Of a stretch of 64,000 nt of DNA, positions 42,923 through 50,760 are shown piece after piece. Position numbers and translations under genes: made by a program. The notes under the pieces are model-generated. The model was not told the DNA's origin, ran no database searches, and saw only the letters and a program-made list of their open reading frames with translations. Positions within the stretch are counted from its first letter, which is position 1. Each line of letters opens with the position of its first letter. The stretch is from Aquamicrobium sp. LC103 (GTDB lineage Bacteria; Pseudomonadota; Alphaproteobacteria; Rhizobiales; Rhizobiaceae), in NCBI RefSeq assembly GCF_001014615.2, contig NZ_LBCQ02000013.1, forward strand, positions 159,772-223,771. The letters are read 5' to 3'.

Positions 42923-43609
42923 TCAGCCGCGCGGCTCGGCCGGCCGATCCATGCCGGTGATGCGAATGCCCGAGCCGGCGAGCTTGTAGCGGCGGTTGAT
43001 GGCGATCAGCACCGAGGTCAGCGCTTCAGCGGCAGCCGAATTGCAGACCGGCCCGCCATAGATGCCGCGCAGGCCCATAGTGCCCACCAGACTCACGACC
43101 GTGTCGCAGGCAGCGCCATCGTCGCCAAAAATAAGCACGTCGCAATCGACCTCGTGGTCGAGGTCGTCCAAATTATGCGCGGAGACGTTTTGGAACGCCG
43201 CCACCACCCTGACCCCGGGGCCGAGCTTCTCCTGCATCGCGGCGACGGCCGAACCGCCGGCCGGAAGCTGCACGCGGCTCACCTTCGGCGGTACGAGTGG
43301 CACCGTCGCGTCCACCAGGATCTTGCCCTCGAGCTCGGCTTTCACCTGCTCCAGCGTACCTGCCTGTGCGGTGAAGGGCACGGTGAGGACGACGATCTCG
43401 CCCGCCGCCGCCGCACCTTTCAGGTCGGCGCCCGAAACGGAACCGCCGCCCACGCGGGCATTGATCTCGGCAGCGCGCGCCTCTGCCTTGGCCGCGTCTC
43501 GCGAGCCGATGATGACCTTGTGCCCTGCCACAGCGAGCCGTAATGCGACGCCCCCGCCTTCGCTGCCAGTACCGCCCAGTACCGCGACCGCCCCAATGGT
43601 TTCCATCAA
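42923..43609 (-). CDS. npdG: NADPH-dependent F420 reductase
   Basis: A 228-aa F420H2:NADP oxidoreductase of the Fno/NpdG type. It would make F420H2 from NADPH for the luciferase-like enzyme, since no F420-dependent glucose-6-phosphate dehydrogenase is present. The NADP motif VLGGTGSEGGGVALRLAVAGH is followed by IGSRDAAKA, and AFQNVSAHNL lies in the F420 site region. It lies between fbiC and cofE. Confidence 0.9.
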   Translation of the reverse strand: MMETIGAVAVLGGTGSEGGGVALRLAVAGHKVIIGSRDAAKAEARAAEINARVGGGSVSGADLKGAAAAGEIVVLTVPFTAQAGTLEQVKAELEGKILVDATVPLVPPKVSRVQLPAGGSAVAAMQEKLGPGVRVVAAFQNVSAHNLDDLDHEVDCDVLIFGDDGAACDTVVSLVGTMGLRGIYGGPVCNSAAAEALTSVLIAINRRYKLAGSGIRITGMDRPAEPRG

Positions 43610-43617
43610 TATTTTTC

Positions 43618-46020
43618 CTATGCGATTTCGGCCGTAGCGGCCGTGCGTTTCTTCCCAATCGGGCCCATGACCAGAGGCGCAAGTTGCTCGGCCTCGTAGG
43701 AGGCGGCAACCTGCCCGGCCGCCGGCTTACCGTATAGCGTCGTGCGCTGTTCGGCCCGTCGATGCGCGCGCGCGATCAGGGTGTCCATCGCCTCCGGCGG
43801 CAGCTCCTGACCGTGTTGGGTGCCGGCCGCACGCGAGATGCTTTCGTTCATCAGTGTGCCGCCCAGATCGTTGGCACCGGCTCCGAGGCAGGCGAGCACG
43901 CCTTCCGCGCCGAGCTTCACCCACGAGACCTGAATGTTGCCGATCAGCGGATTGAGCACCAGCCGAGCCACGGCATGCATGAGCATCGTCTCGCGGAAGG
44001 TGGGGCCCTTGCGCGCCTGCCCCTTGAAATAAAGTGGCGCTTCCATGTGCACGAAAGGCAGTGGCACGAACTCCGTGATGCCGCCGGTGCGTTCCTGCAA
44101 GTCTCGCAGCGACAGCAAATGGCGCGCCCATTGCCGATGCGTGTCCATGTGACCAAACATGATGGTTGAGGTGGTGGGCAAGCCGGTGCGATGCGCGGCC
44201 TCCACGACATCCAGCCACTTCGCAGAATCCAGCTTGTCCGGGCACAGGATGCGTCGGGCCTCGTCGTCCAGAATCTCGGCGGCCGTACCGGGAAGCGAGC
44301 CGAGGCCAGCGTCACGAAGCCTGCCGAGAAAACGATCGAGCGTGATGCCGAGCGTCGCTGCTCCATGCGCGACCTCCAGCGGGGAAAAGGCATGGACATG
44401 GATGGTGGGCGCGCCACGCTTGGCGGCCGCCAACAGGTCGAGATATGCCTGACCGGTGAAAGCAGGATGGATACCGCCCTGCATGCAGACCTCGGTGGCG
44501 CCGCGCTCCCAGGCCTCCGCCGCCCGCCGCGACACTTCTTCCAGGCTCACCGCGTACGGCTTGCCCCGCAGGTGCTCGGCCCCCTTGCCCTTGGAAAAGG
44601 CGCAGAAGCTGCATTTATAGGTGCAGACATTGGTATAGTTGATGTTGCGGTTGACGACGTAGCGAACCTTGTCGCCGCTCACCTTGCGCCGCAGGACGTC
44701 GGCCGCGGCCACCACGACGTCGAAGTCGCCGGCTCGCGCCGCGAACAGCCTCGCGATTTCCGTCTCGTGCAGCCGCTCACCCGCCATCGCCCTGTCGATC
44801 GATGCCTCGATGCCGCTTCTCGCCAAACGCGTGATGGCCGGGGTAGGGCGCTTCGGTGAGACCAGGGTTCCTGGGGACCATGGATCGGCGCGTGCCCAGC
44901 CCTCCGCATCCGAATGCTGGAGCGCGGCGGTCTGCATGGCCGGCGTCAGCCAGTGCTGCCGCTTTGCCAGATAGGAAGGATAGATCGGCAGTCGGGCAAT
45001 GAGCGCCGCGCCTGATCGTTCGGTTGCGATGCGTAACTTTTCCAACGTCGGCCACGCCGCTTCCGGGTTCACATGGTCCGGCGTGACCGGCGATACGCCG
45101 CCCCAGTCGTTGATGCCAGCCTCCAACAGGCGTGGGAAGTCGTCGAAGCTGAGATTGGGCGGTGCCTGGATGTTCATCCGCGGCCCAAGCACGATGCGCG
45201 CCACGGCGACCGTCCACAGCATTTCGTCCATCGGCAGCGCAGGATGGTTGGCCATGCGGGTGTAGGGCTTGGGCTGGAAATTCTGGACGATCACTTCCTG
45301 TATGTGGCCGTGACGCTCCTGCAGCGCGCGAATGGCGAGCAGGCTCTCGATCCTGTCCTCACGCGTCTCGCCTATACCGACGAGGATACCGGTGGTGAAG
45401 GGAATGGCGAGGCGTCCGGCCTCCTCCATCATCTCGATCCGGACCCGCGGATGCTTTCCCTTCGAGCCGAAATGCGGCCCGCCGCGCTCCAGCAAGCGCG
45501 ATGACGTGCTCTCCAGCATCAGGCCTTGCGAAACGCTGACGTCGCGCAAGCGCGCCATCTCCTCCCCCGACATGATGCCGGCATTGATATGTGGCAGCAG
45601 GCCGGTCTCCGCGACGACGCGGCGCGCGACCTCGATCAAATAGTCGATCGTGGTGGCACATCCGAGTTCCGCCAGTTCCTCGCGCGCGACACGATAGCGC
45701 TGCTCGGGCATTTCGCCCAACGTAAAGAGCGCTTCGGTACAGCCCGCGGCGGCCCCGGCGCGAGCGACCTCCAGTACTTTTTCAATAGACATGAACGCGC
45801 GCATACCCGCGTGCGGGGGATGCGCGAAGGTGCAGTAGCCGCATACGTCACGGCAAAGTTGCGTCAGCGGCAGGAACACCTTCGGTGAAAAAGAGACGGA
45901 AGCGCCATGACCAGCCGCCCGCAGCTCCCGAGCCTGCGACATGAGTTCGCCGAACGGGCGCTCTAGAAGCGCCGAATGGTCCACCGCTAAGTCTGAGAGG
46001 TCGAGTCCCAAGCCGCTCAT
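43618..46020 (-). CDS. fbiC: FO synthase, fused CofG-CofH (7,8-didemethyl-8-hydroxy-5-deazariboflavin synthase)
   Basis: An 800-aa protein with two radical-SAM halves that make the deazaflavin FO from tyrosine and a pyrimidine precursor. The N-terminal CofG-like half has CRDVCGYC (C56, C60, C63) and the C-terminal CofH-like half has CTYKCSFC (C466, C470, C473). Fused FbiC is usual in actinobacteria and in the F420-making proteobacteria. The frame is open 240 bases farther upstream, but homology and AAGGGA before ATG favour 46020. It heads the six-gene F420 operon, divergent from SBP7, with operator S7 137-170 bases upstream. Confidence 0.95.
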   Translation of the reverse strand: MSGLGLDLSDLAVDHSALLERPFGELMSQARELRAAGHGASVSFSPKVFLPLTQLCRDVCGYCTFAHPPHAGMRAFMSIEKVLEVARAGAAAGCTEALFTLGEMPEQRYRVAREELAELGCATTIDYLIEVARRVVAETGLLPHINAGIMSGEEMARLRDVSVSQGLMLESTSSRLLERGGPHFGSKGKHPRVRIEMMEEAGRLAIPFTTGILVGIGETREDRIESLLAIRALQERHGHIQEVIVQNFQPKPYTRMANHPALPMDEMLWTVAVARIVLGPRMNIQAPPNLSFDDFPRLLEAGINDWGGVSPVTPDHVNPEAAWPTLEKLRIATERSGAALIARLPIYPSYLAKRQHWLTPAMQTAALQHSDAEGWARADPWSPGTLVSPKRPTPAITRLARSGIEASIDRAMAGERLHETEIARLFAARAGDFDVVVAAADVLRRKVSGDKVRYVVNRNINYTNVCTYKCSFCAFSKGKGAEHLRGKPYAVSLEEVSRRAAEAWERGATEVCMQGGIHPAFTGQAYLDLLAAAKRGAPTIHVHAFSPLEVAHGAATLGITLDRFLGRLRDAGLGSLPGTAAEILDDEARRILCPDKLDSAKWLDVVEAAHRTGLPTTSTIMFGHMDTHRQWARHLLSLRDLQERTGGITEFVPLPFVHMEAPLYFKGQARKGPTFRETMLMHAVARLVLNPLIGNIQVSWVKLGAEGVLACLGAGANDLGGTLMNESISRAAGTQHGQELPPEAMDTLIARAHRRAEQRTTLYGKPAAGQVAASYEAEQLAPLVMGPIGKKRTAATAEIA

Positions 46021-46330
46021 ATACAATCCCTTGAAGCCAGTCGGACAGGTGCCTTGAGGTGCGCCGCAAGCTAGACATGTTGATATACGTTCTGTCAAGA
46101 TGTCCAGACAACATGCGAAGCATGGTTCCCGGCCGGCGGCTTGGAAAATCTTATTAGATAGAGAATGATATTTTCTATCGAGAAAGAAGCTTGCCTTCGG
46201 AATTCGTTTTGATATGGTCCTCTTGGGAGAAGCGTGGGCATGGCCTGCGCGTGTTCGCATCGGTATGCGCCAAGACTCGTCGAGCCTTGGGGTTCATGGC
46301 GCAACGGTTGCTCGTGAGGAGGAAAAAACA
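46021..46330. other. Divergent intergenic control region, F420 operon versus SBP7-ABC operon
   Basis: This 310-bp gap contains operator S7 (46157-46190) roughly in its middle and a GAGGAGG site for SBP7. Open frames in it are extensions of the neighbouring genes and do not look protein-like. No other element was seen. Confidence 0.65.
46157..46190 (+). promoter_or_regulatory. Three-arm AT-rich operator S7 (between fbiC and SBP7)
   Basis: Left arm GATAGAGAAT, middle arm TATTTTCTAT, right arm core AGAAAG. It is 137-170 bases from fbiC and 141-174 from SBP7, placed almost symmetrically, so it may control F420 synthesis and uptake together. Confidence 0.7.
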
Positions 46331-47350
46331 ATGAAATATGCTTCGATCGGTTATGGCATCGCTGCGGCTTTCGTGGTCGCCTCCGCGGGGTATGCGACCT
46401 CGGCGACCGCCGAGGATCTTGTTCGCATTGCCACTGCTTCGACCTCCGTGGCACATGGCCCGCTGCCGCTCAGCATGGCCGATCCCTCCATCTTCGGGAA
46501 TAACGGCATCCGCATCGAGGTTACCAATCTGAACGGGCAGTCCGCGAACTGTATCGCGGCGCTGCTCTCGGAATCGGTGGAGCTGTGCCAGGTGGGTACA
46601 CCGACCGGCACCGACGCCATAGCCGAGGGCGCCAAGCTCAAGGCGGTCGCCGTCGTCACGGGACCCATCAATGAGATATTCATCTCCAAGAAGGCCGCCG
46701 AGGCTTCCGGCGTGTCTCCGGATGCGCCCGTCGAGGAGCGAATCAAGGCTTTGAAGGGCCTCAACCTCGTCACCGCGGCGCCCGGTACCGCGCATTACCT
46801 GACGCTCGCGGCCACGCTCGAAAAGGGCGGCTTCACCATGGACGACGTGCGTTACCGCACGCTCGGTGACGTAACGGCCATGATCGAATCCATTCGCGCC
46901 GGCCAGATCGATGGCGCGTTGTGGACGATCGGCTCGTTGGCTCCGCTGCTCATGGATGATTCCGGCGTGCGCTGGATCAGCATGGCGCGCGGCGACATCG
47001 ACGAGTTCAAGACGCTCCCTTATGTCACCGTCTATGCGCGGGCCGACTGGGTTGATGCCAATCAGGATCTGGTCGAGCGTCTCCACAAATCCTACGCCGA
47101 CGCCATCCAGCAATTGAAGACCGAACCGGAACGTACGTCCAAAGTGTTCAAGGATGCGTTCTTCCCCAACCTCGATCAGGCGTTGTGGGACGATGGGTTC
47201 AACATGGCGCGCCAGGCATATCTCGACGGCGCCAAGACGACTGCAGCCGCCTGGCAGCAGTCATTGGACATGCAGGTGAAAGGCACCGGCAAGAACTACG
47301 AGGCTGCCAGTTTCGAGGCTATCGTCATTCCTGCGGCCAGGGCCGAGTAA
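46331..47350 (+). CDS. ABC transporter substrate-binding protein 7
   Basis: A 339-aa paralogue with signal peptide (cleavage near residue 27, ATA-ED), conserved C74 and C86 (NCIAALLSES, then CQVGTPTG) and TGKNY near the end. GAGGAGG lies 10 bases before the ATG. It is the only one of the seven SBPs encoded with a transporter: the ATPase and permease follow in the same operon. It is therefore the best candidate for the original cognate receptor. Confidence 0.9.
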   Translation: MKYASIGYGIAAAFVVASAGYATSATAEDLVRIATASTSVAHGPLPLSMADPSIFGNNGIRIEVTNLNGQSANCIAALLSESVELCQVGTPTGTDAIAEGAKLKAVAVVTGPINEIFISKKAAEASGVSPDAPVEERIKALKGLNLVTAAPGTAHYLTLAATLEKGGFTMDDVRYRTLGDVTAMIESIRAGQIDGALWTIGSLAPLLMDDSGVRWISMARGDIDEFKTLPYVTVYARADWVDANQDLVERLHKSYADAIQQLKTEPERTSKVFKDAFFPNLDQALWDDGFNMARQAYLDGAKTTAAAWQQSLDMQVKGTGKNYEAASFEAIVIPAARAE

Positions 47351-47422
47351 TTACTATAGAGGTGTACGGCGCGGTGTCGTTGAGGAAGGCCGTGCCGCAT
47401 GACAATTTCGGGAGGATTCAGC

Positions 47423-48175
47423 ATGTTGCTCGAATTGCGCGACATATATTTCCGGTATCACGGCGAGGCGCCGATCCTCGAAGGCTTCGATCTCGAGGTG
47501 CAAGACGGCGAGTTCGTCGCGCTGCTGGGTCCAAGCGGCTGCGGGAAGTCCACATTGCTGAACCTCGCGGCCGGCCTGCTCGATCCGCTTTCCGGCGAAG
47601 TTGATTTCGAGGGCAAGGAGCTCAAGGGGCTCAACCGAAATGCCGGCTACATGACCCAAGGCGACACGCTGTTGCCCTGGATGACCGTGACCAACAACAT
47701 CGCGCTACCGCTCGAACTCAGAAATTTTCCGAAGGCTGAGCGTCAGCAGAAGATCGAGCGCGCACTCAGGCTGGTGAATTTATGGGACGCCCGCGACAAG
47801 TTTCCATCCGAACTTTCCGGCGGCATGAAACGCCGTGCCCTGCTTGCCCGATCGATCATCTATGATCCACCGATGCTGCTGATGGACGAGCCCTTCGGCG
47901 CGCTCGATGCACAGATGCGCGAGACGATGCATCAGGAATTGCTCGACACGGTCGGACGCACCGGCGAAGGCGTGCTCTTCGTCACGCACGATATCGCCGA
48001 AAGCATCCTGCTCGCCGACCGCATCATCGTGCTCGGCGGCAAGCCGCTCAAGGTGATGGAGGAAATTCATATCAAGTGGGGCAAGGATCGGGATCTCGAC
48101 CAGATCCGTAAGGACCCCGAATACACCGCGCTCGAGACGCGGCTGCGCGACCTGCTGCGCGCTGCGCATTCGTGA
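47423..48175 (+). CDS. ABC transporter ATP-binding protein (SsuB/TauB-like)
   Basis: A 250-aa importer ATPase with Walker A GPSGCGKST (36-44), Q-loop Gln79, signature LSGGM (131-135), Walker B MLLMDEP (151-157) and the H-loop in FVTHDIAES. It powers the permease encoded next. The ATG at 47423 is chosen because GGGAGG lies 7 bases before it. It is the only ABC ATPase in the window. Confidence 0.95.
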   Translation: MLLELRDIYFRYHGEAPILEGFDLEVQDGEFVALLGPSGCGKSTLLNLAAGLLDPLSGEVDFEGKELKGLNRNAGYMTQGDTLLPWMTVTNNIALPLELRNFPKAERQQKIERALRLVNLWDARDKFPSELSGGMKRRALLARSIIYDPPMLLMDEPFGALDAQMRETMHQELLDTVGRTGEGVLFVTHDIAESILLADRIIVLGGKPLKVMEEIHIKWGKDRDLDQIRKDPEYTALETRLRDLLRAAHS

Positions 48176-48212
48176 CGTCATGATGGCCCAAACCCAGGAA
48201 GGCAGGCCCGCC

Positions 48213-49082
48213 ATGAACATGATGACCAAGGTCGAGTCTGACAAAGAGTTGGCACAATCGACCCGGGCGAAGCCCCGCGGCCTCACGAGACCCGCTCCGG
48301 TGCGAAAGAGTCCCGCCCGCTACCGGCTGGAGAATCTTGCGTTGCAGGTATTGCTGATCGGCGGCTTCCTGCTCCTGTGGGAATACGCCTCTGATCGTTG
48401 GGTGCCTAAGCTGATGGTTAGCAAACCAAGTGAAATCGGCGCCATGATGCAGCGCTGGCTGATGGATGGCACCTACATGACAAACTTGTGGGTCACCATA
48501 CAGGCGACCTTCTTCGGCTTCACCTTCGGTGCTGGCGCCGGGATGATCGTCGGTTTCCTGACCGGCTCGTGGCGCAGGCTCGGCGATATATTGCAGCCGA
48601 TCGTGACCGCCTTCTACACGCTCCCGCGCTTGGCGCTGGCGCCGCTCTTCCTGCTTTGGTTCGGTCTCGGCATCGAGTTCCGTATCGTCTTCGCCGCGAC
48701 GATCGTGTTCTTCCTAGTCTACTACAACACTTATTTCGGTGTGCGCGAAGTGAGTCGCGAGCTGATCTCCGCCGTGCGCATCATGGGTGCATCGCGGCTC
48801 CAGGTGATGACGCGGGTGATCATCCCCTCCGCGCTGGTGTGGGTCGCGGCCGGCCTCAAGATCTCGGTCCCGTATGCACTGGTGGGTGTCGTCGTAGCGG
48901 AGATGCTGGCGTCGGACCAGGGAATGGGCTTCCTGCTGTCCCGCTCGGCCAGCCAGTTCTCGGCTTCCGGATCGTTCGCGGCGATCGCCGGCCTGTTGGT
49001 CGTGGCGCTGATCGTCGACTGGATCATCACGAAGATCACTGACCGCGCCCTGCGTTGGAAGACAGTGGCCGAGCAGAATTAA
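48213..49082 (+). CDS. ABC transporter permease (SsuC/TauC-like)
   Basis: A 289-aa BPD-type permease with about six membrane helices (first near residue 45) and the EAA loop ELISAVRIMGASRLQVMTRVIIPSALVWVAAGLK that docks the ATPase. The N-terminal 40 residues are polar. The ATG at 48213 follows AGGAAGG; ATGs at 48180 and 48183 are in frame but have no ribosome site. It ends the SBP7 operon, followed by a strong terminator. It is the only permease for seven related binding proteins. Confidence 0.93.
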   Translation: MNMMTKVESDKELAQSTRAKPRGLTRPAPVRKSPARYRLENLALQVLLIGGFLLLWEYASDRWVPKLMVSKPSEIGAMMQRWLMDGTYMTNLWVTIQATFFGFTFGAGAGMIVGFLTGSWRRLGDILQPIVTAFYTLPRLALAPLFLLWFGLGIEFRIVFAATIVFFLVYYNTYFGVREVSRELISAVRIMGASRLQVMTRVIIPSALVWVAAGLKISVPYALVGVVVAEMLASDQGMGFLLSRSASQFSASGSFAAIAGLLVVALIVDWIITKITDRALRWKTVAEQN

Positions 49083-49111
49083 GGTTTGCAGTCCTCCCAC
49101 GACTGACCTGG

Positions 49112-49138
49112 AGCGGCCCCCGGGCCGCTTCTTTTTTT
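49112..49138 (+). terminator. Rho-independent terminator of the SBP7-ABC operon
   Basis: AGCGGCCC pairs perfectly with GGGCCGCT around CC, followed by TCTTTTTTT. It lies 30 bases behind the permease stop. Confidence 0.9.
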
Positions 49139-49204
49139 GCAGTCGTTCTTCGGCTTGCTCAAGACGCGTCCGAGCGACGCACCGGCATGCGTCAAACGTT
49201 CGAC

Positions 49205-49238
49205 ATAAAAAGAAAAAGGGCGGCCGTCGAGCCGCCCT
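49205..49238 (-). terminator. Rho-independent terminator of the GMC2-ALDH operon
   Basis: On the minus strand AGGGCGGC and GCCGCCCT pair perfectly around a 6-base loop, followed by TTTTCTTTTTATG. It lies 29 bases behind the aldehyde dehydrogenase stop. Confidence 0.88.
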
Positions 49239-49266
49239 GTCGCTCCTGCGCCATATTGCGGACCCG

Positions 49267-50739
49267 TCAAGTCTTGGCGATCGCCACGTTCTTGATGCGG
49301 ATGTATTCCGCCAGCCCGTCGCGTCCGCCCTCGCGGCCGTAGCCGCTGAGGCCAAGTCCGCCGAAGGGAGCGTTCTCGCGCGCGGTCGCCGCGCCGTTGA
49401 CGATGACGTTGCCCGAATGCAGTCGGTGAACGAGATTCAGCGTGCGCGGTAGATTGGCCGAATGGATGTAAGCACCGAGCCCGAACCTGGTAGCGTTGGC
49501 GATCTCGACAGCCTCGTCCTCGTTTCGGAAGGGGATCACCGAGATGACCGGGCCGAAGCACTCGTTCTGGCCGAGTGAGCTTTCGGGCTTCACGTTGGCG
49601 AATACGGTTGCCTCGACGAAGGCGCCGTTCTCCAGATGCCTCGGCTTGCCGCCGCCCATCAGCAACTCGCCGTCGCCGTCCGACTTCGCCTTTGCAATGG
49701 TGGACAGGAGTCGCGACTGGGCCTGGAAATGCACGACCGGACCGAGGTCGGTCTCCTCGTCCATCGGATCGCCCATCTTCAGCGAAGCAACCTCCGCCAT
49801 GACCTTGTCGAGAAAGACCTCGGCGATGCTTTGCTCAACCAGCAGTCGGGTCGGTAGAACGCAGCCCTGGCCGCTTAGGAAAAGCGGCTGGCGAGCCGAA
49901 TGGCGCACCGCCACATCCATGTCCGCGTCGGCGAAGACAAGGTTCGCCGACTTGCCGCCGAGTTCGTAGAGGGCGGGCTTCGACTGGGGAGCGATCGCAG
50001 CGGCGATGCGGGAAGCGGTGTGACCGCCGCCGGTGAAGGCGACCTTCGCCACACGGTCATCCAGCACCAGCGCCTCGCCGGCCTCCGCACCTCCGGTAAC
50101 CAGGTTCAGCACGCCTTCCGGAATGCCTGCCTCTTCCGCAAGCTGCAGCAGCAGGGCGGCCGTAAAGGGCGTGAACTCCGGTGGTTTGATGACGACGGTG
50201 TTGCCGGCGGCCAGCGCAGGGCCGACCTTCATGGCCAGGCCCATCAGTGGCCCGTTCCACGTTACGATCATGCCGATGACGCCGAAGGGCTCGCAGATCG
50301 TGTAGTCGAAGACGTTGTCGTCCTGGAAGGTGGAGACTACCCGGCCTTCCATCTTGTCCGCCCAGCCCGCCGCATATTTGGTCCAGGCGGCGAACTTGCC
50401 GGGGATGGCGCGCACGGACTTGATGGGCGTGCCGACCTCCTTTGCACCAATCCATGCGAAACGTTCCGTCTCGCGCAGCACGAGATCGGAGAGTTTGAAG
50501 AGCAGGTCGCGGCGAATGGCCGGCGACGTAGAGCGCCAGCCGGGCAAGGCTTTCGCAGCGGCGTCGATCGCGGCTTTCACCTCCCTGGCGCCTGCGATCG
50601 GCACTTCTGCCTGCTGCTCTCCGGTGGCGGGATTAATGTGAATATGCGTTCCGCCGGAAGACTGCCGCAGCAGGTTTCCGCCGATGACCAGCCCGGCTTG
50701 CGGAAGGCTGAACTGCGTGGCTGCCGCCTTGACGTTCAT
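49267..50739 (-). CDS. Aldehyde dehydrogenase (NAD(P)+)
   Basis: A 490-aa aldehyde dehydrogenase. The general-base Glu lies in YELGGKSANLVF, the catalytic Cys in SGQGCVLPTRL, and the cofactor region reads IVTWNGPLMGLAMKVGPALAAGNTVVIKP. It follows the GMC alcohol dehydrogenase gene by 21 bases, so the pair should turn an alcohol through the aldehyde into a carboxylic acid ready for CoA activation. GGAGG lies 7 bases before the ATG. Confidence 0.93.
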   Translation of the reverse strand: MNVKAAATQFSLPQAGLVIGGNLLRQSSGGTHIHINPATGEQQAEVPIAGAREVKAAIDAAAKALPGWRSTSPAIRRDLLFKLSDLVLRETERFAWIGAKEVGTPIKSVRAIPGKFAAWTKYAAGWADKMEGRVVSTFQDDNVFDYTICEPFGVIGMIVTWNGPLMGLAMKVGPALAAGNTVVIKPPEFTPFTAALLLQLAEEAGIPEGVLNLVTGGAEAGEALVLDDRVAKVAFTGGGHTASRIAAAIAPQSKPALYELGGKSANLVFADADMDVAVRHSARQPLFLSGQGCVLPTRLLVEQSIAEVFLDKVMAEVASLKMGDPMDEETDLGPVVHFQAQSRLLSTIAKAKSDGDGELLMGGGKPRHLENGAFVEATVFANVKPESSLGQNECFGPVISVIPFRNEDEAVEIANATRFGLGAYIHSANLPRTLNLVHRLHSGNVIVNGAATARENAPFGGLGLSGYGREGGRDGLAEYIRIKNVAIAKT

Positions 50740-50760
50740 GATGTTTCCTCCTTGCCACTG

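Noticed and set aside
45780..46260. Longer fbiC start near 46260
   Set aside because: The added 80 residues are Cys/Arg-rich, not FbiC-like, and would run through operator S7.
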